Shown in pieces: positions 55,001 to 64,000 of a DNA stretch of 64,000 nt (its first letter is position 1; the number at the start of each line of letters is the position of its first letter). The stretch covers positions 4,107,001 through 4,171,000 of the forward strand of contig CANXME010000213.1 in NCBI GenBank assembly GCA_948144175.1, given 5' to 3'. The stretch is from Closterium sp. NIES-65 (Eukaryota; Streptophyta; Zygnematophyceae; Desmidiales; Closteriaceae). The notes beneath the pieces were generated by a model. That model searched no databases and was not told the DNA's origin. It saw nothing but the letters and a program-made list of their open reading frames with translations. Made by a program: the position numbers and the translations under genes.

Positions 55001-55529
55001 GAATGCCAGTATTCGACATGGCGGCGCGTAAATTATCCAGCGTCTCCTGATGATAATCGTGCGATCCGTGGGAGAAGTTGAATCGCGCCACGTTCATGCC
55101 GGCGCGTAACAGCCGTTCGATCACGTCCACGCTGCGAGACATCGGCCCTAATGTACACACGATCTTCGTCTTGCACGCGCGCCCCGCGCGATCAAGATCC
55201 GGCGGCGGCTGCGGCGTGGGAGGCGGCGCTCCCATGTCGACGTCTCCGGTATGCGCGGGCATGTCGAAAACATCGAGATCCTCGATTTCTGACACGTCGA
55301 CCTTGCCGCGCATAGACCGCTGATACTCCAGCTTCGAGCGCAGCTTGCGCGACCACTTCTGCGCCTTCACCCGCCGCGAGGCCTCCATTTGCTCCGCGGA
55401 GCTCACCAGCCGCGCCCATTCGCGCCGTTCTTTGCGCTCCCGGCGCCGCTTCTCCCCCTCCCAGTCGTACTCGTCGTCGTCGCCGTCGCCCAGTGATCGC
55501 ATTGTGGGCACCTCCATTCCGTTTATCAT
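52072..55529 (-). CDS. Pyruvate kinase, plant cytosolic type, with N-terminal extension; six exons, 613 aa
   Basis: Converts phosphoenolpyruvate and ADP to pyruvate and ATP at the end of glycolysis. Exons (minus): 54975-55529, 54464-54684, 53635-53878, 53124-53274, 52602-52906, 52072-52437. Phases agree throughout, stop TAG 52072-52074. The intron after 53635 has a GC donor (AAG|GCATGT); the others are GT-AG. Motifs: [61 protein letters not shown] (catalytic Lys), [26 protein letters not shown] (metal site), [34 protein letters not shown], and C-terminal [16 protein letters not shown] and [11 protein letters not shown]. Overall it fits plant cytosolic rather than plastidial isozymes. About 120 residues precede TKIVCTLGP: an acidic then strongly basic, probably helical stretch ([15 protein letters not shown]) and a Pro-rich end. 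Start is the first ATG, 55529; ATG 55517 is an alternative. Confidence 0.93.
53351..53406 (-). pseudogene. Decayed copy of pyruvate kinase exon 4 start, inside the intron
   Basis: Encodes [18 protein letters not shown], recognisably exon 4 ([19 protein letters not shown]). It lies 77 bp upstream of the real exon (53124-53274) in transcript sense. It loses similarity before MVARGDLG and so could not replace exon 4. Confidence 0.8.
53880..54065. repeat. Heptamer minisatellite (GCACCAT/GCACCAC) in pyruvate kinase intron 2
   Basis: About 25 seven-base units starting two bases beyond the exon 3 acceptor (53878), so the acceptor ATACAG is embedded at the edge of the array. Confidence 0.93.
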
Positions 55530-56441
55530 GCAGTGCAACACCGCTTGCCGGCTCGCCCGCTTGCCTAGTCCGTGAGTCTATGTAATCTCTTCTCCTCGCC
55601 CCCCAACAGAACGGAAGAGGATCAAAGCAGAGAGTAGCGGCAAAATGCAAATTGATGGAAGGACGAATTGGAGTGAGCGAGATATTTCCCCCTTTTCCTC
55701 TTTTTGAGAGGAAAGGCTTGGTGGGTGGGTGATGGATGGGGTCGGTGGAAACTGGGCACTGCGCGACGGGTAACCAGGATCGCGAAGCAAGGCGAGACAG
55801 TTCAGGAGGCAAATCCAATCCAGGGATGGTGAGACGAAGTGCGGTGAAACAACGCTAGAGGCGGATGCGTGGGCGGAAGCAAATGGGCGCGCGGGAATTC
55901 AAGGTCAAGCTGTGTCCGGATTCGCCAAAAATTCCGAGAACTGTAGGTGCGGAGGCGCGGGGCGAGATGCTCCAGTCCAGCGGGAGAATTTCCCTATCGC
56001 TCCGATAAAGCAGGACTCCTTCAACAAGCAGAAAGAAACCTTAGATCCAGAACTAGTAATATGCAACCTAACACCCCTAACTCCATGCGTCTCCAGTTCA
56101 GAGGTTCAATTTTATAGCTCAGGCAGCCACATAGAGAACTGACCAAGGCCCACAACCCCCCCGAACCCGAATTCCACACTGCTACCACTCCTCTAAAACA
56201 ACAAACTGGACAAATAATTTGCATTGATGGTGTTGGTGGCATTGATCACGAACCATGTGCTTATCATCAAGAATTTGATTACAATGTATGAAACAAGCAC
56301 AAGCGCATATAACACCACAATTGCCAGCAGCATCCAGAAAAGCACCTCTCCATCCGCCACCACAAGCCCTGCACCAGCAGCTCCGCCCATACCACACCAC
56401 CTCCAAGAACACTGCTCCCCAGCCACCATTGCTCAACTGAG
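55530..56441. promoter_or_regulatory. Spacer: pyruvate kinase promoter region and RPL8 3' flank
   Basis: 912 bp without a supportable coding region. The part nearest 55530 should hold the pyruvate kinase 5' UTR and promoter; the part nearest 56442 is the RPL8 3' UTR. Confidence 0.5.
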
Positions 56442-57470
56442 TTAAGCGGCCTTCTCCATCTTGAGCGAACCGGCAGCCTGTCCGCGGAGCCGACCAGTAC
56501 GCCTGGCAGCAATGAGACCAACCTTCTGCCCGGCAGGCGCATCGCGGCGCACGGTGGACGCGTGACCAATGTGCTGATGGTTACCACCACCATGGGGATG
56601 CTCCACAGGATTCATGGCCACACCACGCACCTTCGGCCACGAGTTGCGCTTCACGCGGTACTTGTGGTACGCGTTACCGGCCTTGAGCATCGGCTTCTCA
56701 GTGCGACCACCGCCCGCAACCTGCCCCACCATGCCACGGCAAGAGGACGGAATAACCTTCTTGGAGCCAGACGGGAGTTTCACACGGGTGGTGCCGTTGT
56801 CGGGGTTGTGCGACACGATGATCGCGTAGTCACCGGACGCGCGAGCGATGGCGCCGCGGTCACCGACGTGCTGCTCGAGGTTGCAGCAGACGGTACCCTC
56901 GGGCATGGCGCGCACGGGCAGCACGTTGCCGATGCTGAGCGTGGCCTTCTTGCCGCAGTACACGAACTGCCCCGTGTACATGCCCTCCGCCGCCACCATC
57001 AGCTCCTTCTGGTGCTTGAAACGGAACGGGTGGCGGAACTGCACCTGTAGCGGGGATAAGCGGGAATGTATGTGCGTGTGGGGAAAAAGTGTGCAGAGGA
57101 GGTGAGTGAGAGGAGTGGGAGCGAGTAGATGACTGGAGAGAGGGTGATCTGAACCATCGATAACAGCGTAGTGTGTTGTTTCCATTTGTGCAACGTCACG
57201 CTTGTACCTTAGCTCAAGCAAGACCGACGCTGATGACGGTCGATTTACCCTAGCACAAGCAGTGAGCGACGTTCATGAGGCATGACTTACCCTGGCGAGG
57301 GGAGCACCGCGGCCCGAGTCGTGGAGGATCTCGGTGACGACGCCCTTGATGTAGCCGTTGCGCTCCGAATAGTCCAGAGACCGGAACCGAGCCGCACCCT
57401 TGCGCTTGTGCGTGTGCGACACGAAGATGGAACCCGCACCCTTACGCTGTGCGCGAATAACGCGACCCAT
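56442..57470 (-). CDS. RPL8: 60S ribosomal protein L8 (uL2), two exons, 260 aa
   Basis: Core protein of the large cytosolic ribosomal subunit near the peptidyl-transferase centre. Exon 1 57291-57470 (ATG at 57470, [16 protein letters not shown]) and exon 2 56442-57044, joined by a 246-bp GT-AG intron in phase 0, stop TAA 56442-56444. Family sequence is evident throughout: [93 protein letters not shown] and the strictly conserved [20 protein letters not shown] with its functional His. Length and collinearity match plant L8, and nothing is missing. Confidence 0.97.
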
Positions 57471-58620
57471 CGCGACTGGCTGTGCAGGAAATTACGAGCC
57501 AAATGGTCCCTTCCTGCAATCCAGGAAGCAGCACGGGAAACGGATCCGGGAAAGAGCACGAGAGACGGAGGAGGTGCGGGGCAGAGGGGGACGGCAGGAA
57601 CAGCGGGTAAGGCGACGTATAATGTTATCATTCCGCAACCTGTGCAACGATGGTCTGAAAGGATTTCTTGAAAGGAAGAGTTTGGAACGCAAAACCTGCC
57701 TACAAAACCGATAAGCTCCATGCACAATTGGTCGATCCATACTTAGCAACTTCTCTAACCTAACTCCGCTACTGGCTCGTAATCTTTCCGCGTCTCCAGT
57801 CTCGCTCAATACGCGGGAACTTCTCGCGACAGCATCCAACTCGCTGTAATAGCACCTCAAGCTGCGCTCCGACTAATACTTAATTATCTCTGCTCTGCCC
57901 TAACACGTCGCAATCTCCTGCAGGCACTGCCTACGATCCTTCCTAGCTTGATTCACGGCCTGACACGTGGCACCTACTCCCCCTACCCGAATCCTGCTTA
58001 CCTCTGGTCGAGTTGGGAAAAGAACGCCCTACTAGGGGGTTGGGGACTTGAACCTTGCTACCCCCGTGCAGCCATGGCTCGTTGAGCGAAAGCGCAAGGC
58101 ACAGCCAGCCTTTCGTCAACAGGCTGGATGATGTAGGCGAAATTAAACAGTTTCGTCACTTGCGACTTCGCTTGGTGTCTGGTTCGGTGGTGAACCACCT
58201 TGAAGCCTCCTTAGAACGATATTTTCTAACCGGAGAATCTATAAAATACACTGCAGCCGAAAACATTTTTCAGCAGAAACAATTTTGGGACACCATTAAC
58301 AACAACACAAAAGACAGAATAGAAATATTTACTCTCAAGTTGTCAGATATTAATATTATGAGCAGTCACACTGTCAGTGTATAGGCTACAATATATGTAT
58401 ATATATACATATATGATCGCTGCTGATGCGTGAGAAGCACCCCATCATTTCAAAAGGCTCTACCGTAAATAGGCTAATTACTGACGAGATAGAATTAGCG
58501 TCTTGTAGCTGCAACGAGTTGGCTCTGTGTACGCGTCAAAGTTAGCCCAGCGTCCACAAGCCACCCCATTCCTGGAATTCCCACCAGCATTCGTCTATGC
58601 ATGTCAGTGCATTACGTCCT
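57471..58620. promoter_or_regulatory. Divergent intergenic region (RPL8 / plastid membrane protein)
   Basis: About 1.15 kb between two divergently transcribed genes, so it should contain both promoters. A 24-bp AT-only perfect palindrome lies at 58391-58414. No gene supported. Confidence 0.5.
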
Positions 58621-59805
58621 ATGGCCTTCCTCGCACCGCTAGGGGCACCGGTCTCCCTCCCCTCGTCCGCCTTAACTCATGTCAAATCGTGCCGGTCCAA
58701 ACAGGCGAGACTCACAAGGTCGGCCAAGTCAGTGCGGTGTTTAGCCGGCAGCGAGCAGCCGTCAGCCGGCAATGGCAGCTTGACTGGTCGCTCGGGGAAT
58801 GCCGGGAACCCTAATCTCGCCGGCACCGACTCGTCCACTAGCGGTCCGTCCAATGGCGCGTCGTCAGCTTCGTCCTCGAAGCCGGCCGCGGCGCCGTCGG
58901 CGGGCGCCGCCGCTGCGCTGCGCGCATTGGACGCGCAGCTGCTGGAACTGGCGCGGGAGGAACGGGAGAAGCGCGGGATAGGGCGGGGGAGCGGGAAAAG
59001 CGATGGCGCAAGAAGAGAGGGCGCGGCTGCTGCGGCCAGCTCAAGGCCCAGTAGCAGCAGCGGAGACGAGAAACCAGGTGGGTTGCTACACACCTAGGGC
59101 AGGGCGCATTTGTGAGCTAAGGAGGAGGTTGAGGGGTCCGGGCTGGAAAAGACACGGAAATGGCATATTCAACCGCGTGAGGCTTGAATGAGACATGCAT
59201 GTGCGCACACTCGCAGATCTTCTTGCGGTGGAACACCCTCTTACATCCACAAGCAGATCTTCTCGCCATCTGCTATGCTCTCCTGCTTGCGCTCCTCCAT
59301 ACTACTTGTGCGCTCTCGTATCCTTTTCTCCCTCACCTCCGACTTGCTCCTCCATTCTTGCCACAATCACAATCTCTCAATTCCTCAACCCTTCCCTTCC
59401 CCACATCACCCGCCCCCTTCCTCCATCCCCCCTACACCCCTCCTCCCTCCCCGACTTCCCCCACTTTTACCCCCAACCGCCCTATCACCCCCAACGGCAG
59501 CCCTGCAAGTGGGGCGAGGGGCGAGTGCGGAGGGATGGCCGGAATTCGACACGCCATTCTTAGCCTACTCCGGCGGTGCTCTTCTGCTCTTCACCCTCCT
59601 CTCCAACCTCGTCTTTGCATTCGCCTCCAAGACCTTCGCCCCCACTCCTGCTCCTCTAGACGCCTCCTCCTCCCCCTCTGAAGCTGCTGCGGCCACCCAG
59701 CCGCAGTCACAGATGGCACGGCTGATCCAGGAGAAACTGAGGAGAGGTGCGGAGTTGAATGTGGATGTGGGAGTGGACGAGGCGCCGCTGTTGTTGGAAC
59801 AGTGA
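58621..59805 (+). CDS. Probable plastid membrane protein of unknown function, two exons, 253 aa
   Basis: I do not recognise the family. Exon 1 58621-59077 (MAFLAPLGAPVSLPSSAL) and exon 2 59501-59805, stop TGA, joined with a GT-AG intron in phase 1. An acceptor at 59509 instead would shorten it by three residues, and ATG 58597 would lengthen it by eight. The first 50 residues are rich in Ser, Ala, Arg and Lys with few acids (CRSKQARLTRSAKSVRC), typical of a chloroplast transit peptide. A Ser/Ala-rich region and a charged coiled-coil-like stretch (ALDAQLLELAREEREKRGI) follow. Exon 2 has GWPEFDTPFL, one membrane segment (about residues 172-194, LAYSGGALLLFTLLSNLVFA) and an acidic tail (VDVGVDEAPLL). 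Single-exon shadow frames overlap exon 2. Confidence 0.6.
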
Positions 59806-60220
59806 GAATGGTGTGTATGTGCGTATGTAGAGGGTGGTGGAGAGGGGAGGAGAGTGGTGGGGGTGTAGTAGAAGGTTTAGCTGTAAAGGTTTGTGCTGGC
59901 ATGTTAGGTAGCTGTTTGGCTTTTGCTTGTATTGGAGAAATTACAGTTCTATCATATCACCAAACTGCTTTGCCTGTTGCTGCTTTGACAAGAATAGTAT
60001 GATTTTACCAACTGAACTCGTTAATCAATATTATTCTTCACTCAAACAAACAAAAAGGAGCTGTAGGAGAAAATCCAGATCATCTTTATTGCACACCCAT
60101 CCCATGTGTCAATAAAGCAGGGCTGTGCACTAATGCTAGCCTAACAAAGGCTAGTATACACCCCACCCATCCCACTCCACATCAAGCATCAAGCATTCCT
60201 CCGTCCTGTCCCTTCAACTG
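59806..60220. terminator. Convergent 3' ends with overlapping poly(A) signals
   Basis: AATAAA on the plus strand (60111-60116) would serve the upstream plus gene, and AATAAA on the minus strand (60085-60090) the ABCC gene. The two signals are about 20 bp apart, so the transcripts probably overlap at their 3' ends. Confidence 0.55.
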
Positions 60221-63740
<3,520 letters not shown>

Positions 63741-64000
63741 CTGGTGGGCCCAGTTGGGAGGGCGATGGAAGGGGAGGGAAGAGGAGGGGAGTGGTGGGAT
63801 GGAGGGCGAGGAGGTGCATGGTGAAGGGTATGTGTGGCGTTTCATGGGCATTTGCTTTCTACTAATGGACCCAAAGGCGAGACAGAAAATCGACAACAGA
63901 AATGAGATGTGGGGTGGAACGGAGAGGCAGGAGGATGGGAGGGCGTGGTGAGGGGGAGAGGGGGTGTGGGGATGGGAGAAGGAACCGGAGAGTAGTGGGA

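Overview
The window reads as nuclear DNA of a streptophyte, either a green alga of the land-plant lineage or an early-diverging land plant. The evidence is spliceosomal genes with short introns, a pectin acetylesterase, a plant-type cytosolic pyruvate kinase, a 60S ribosomal protein L8 gene, an ABCC transporter, a probable plastid-targeted membrane protein, and LTR retrotransposons primed by initiator-Met tRNA. The GC-rich Copia elements with Ala/Gly/Pro-repeat linkers remind me of zygnematophyte (Closterium-like) genomes. That genus guess is inference only.

Positions 1-47811 are almost entirely mobile DNA, much of it nested. I use local names. Gyp-A (Ty3/gypsy chromovirus, minus, 1-12501, 3' LTR cut by the window edge) is split inside gag by Cop-A (Ty1/copia, minus, 4134-11397), a full-length element with 132-bp LTRs and a perfect 5-bp target duplication. 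Gyp-A itself sits in Cop-B (copia, plus; only its 3' part 12502-14909 is visible). Cop-B appears to sit in Cop-C (copia, minus, 14910-20523). Next come a decayed gypsy integrase fragment (Gyp-B, 20657-21580), a GC-rich spacer, Cop-D (copia, minus, truncated, 22357-26431), Cop-E (copia, plus, 26432-33936) and the 5' part of Cop-F (copia, minus, 33937-38224). The Cop-F LTR is interrupted by LTR-N, a young non-autonomous LTR element (35444-38170). A 343-bp TRIM (38238-38580) is inserted in the end of a small inverted-repeat DNA element (38231-39281). Cop-G (copia, plus, 40475-47811) is complete with one uninterrupted gag-pol frame of 2012 residues, the only apparently intact autonomous element here.

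Positions 48178-64000 are a gene island of ordinary genes, for which I rebuilt exon structures by frame and splice sites: pectin acetylesterase (minus, six exons, 426 aa), cytosolic-type pyruvate kinase with an unusual charged N-terminal extension (minus, six exons, 613 aa), RPL8/uL2 (minus, two exons, 260 aa), a two-exon plastid membrane protein of unknown function (plus, 253 aa), and the C-terminal half of an ABCC transporter (minus, nine exons, continuing past the right edge). The genes are not an operon and share no obvious pathway.

The least expected pattern is in the gene island. Four introns, one in pyruvate kinase and three in the ABCC gene, each carry a decayed partial copy of the exon immediately downstream in the transcript. 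Other points of interest are the TRIM with tRNA-promoter-like boxes spanning its LTR and primer-binding site, a non-canonical Gag zinc knuckle with a 13-residue first loop shared by all the copia families, the six-frame-open repeat in LTR-N, and catalytic-site lesions in several copia elements.
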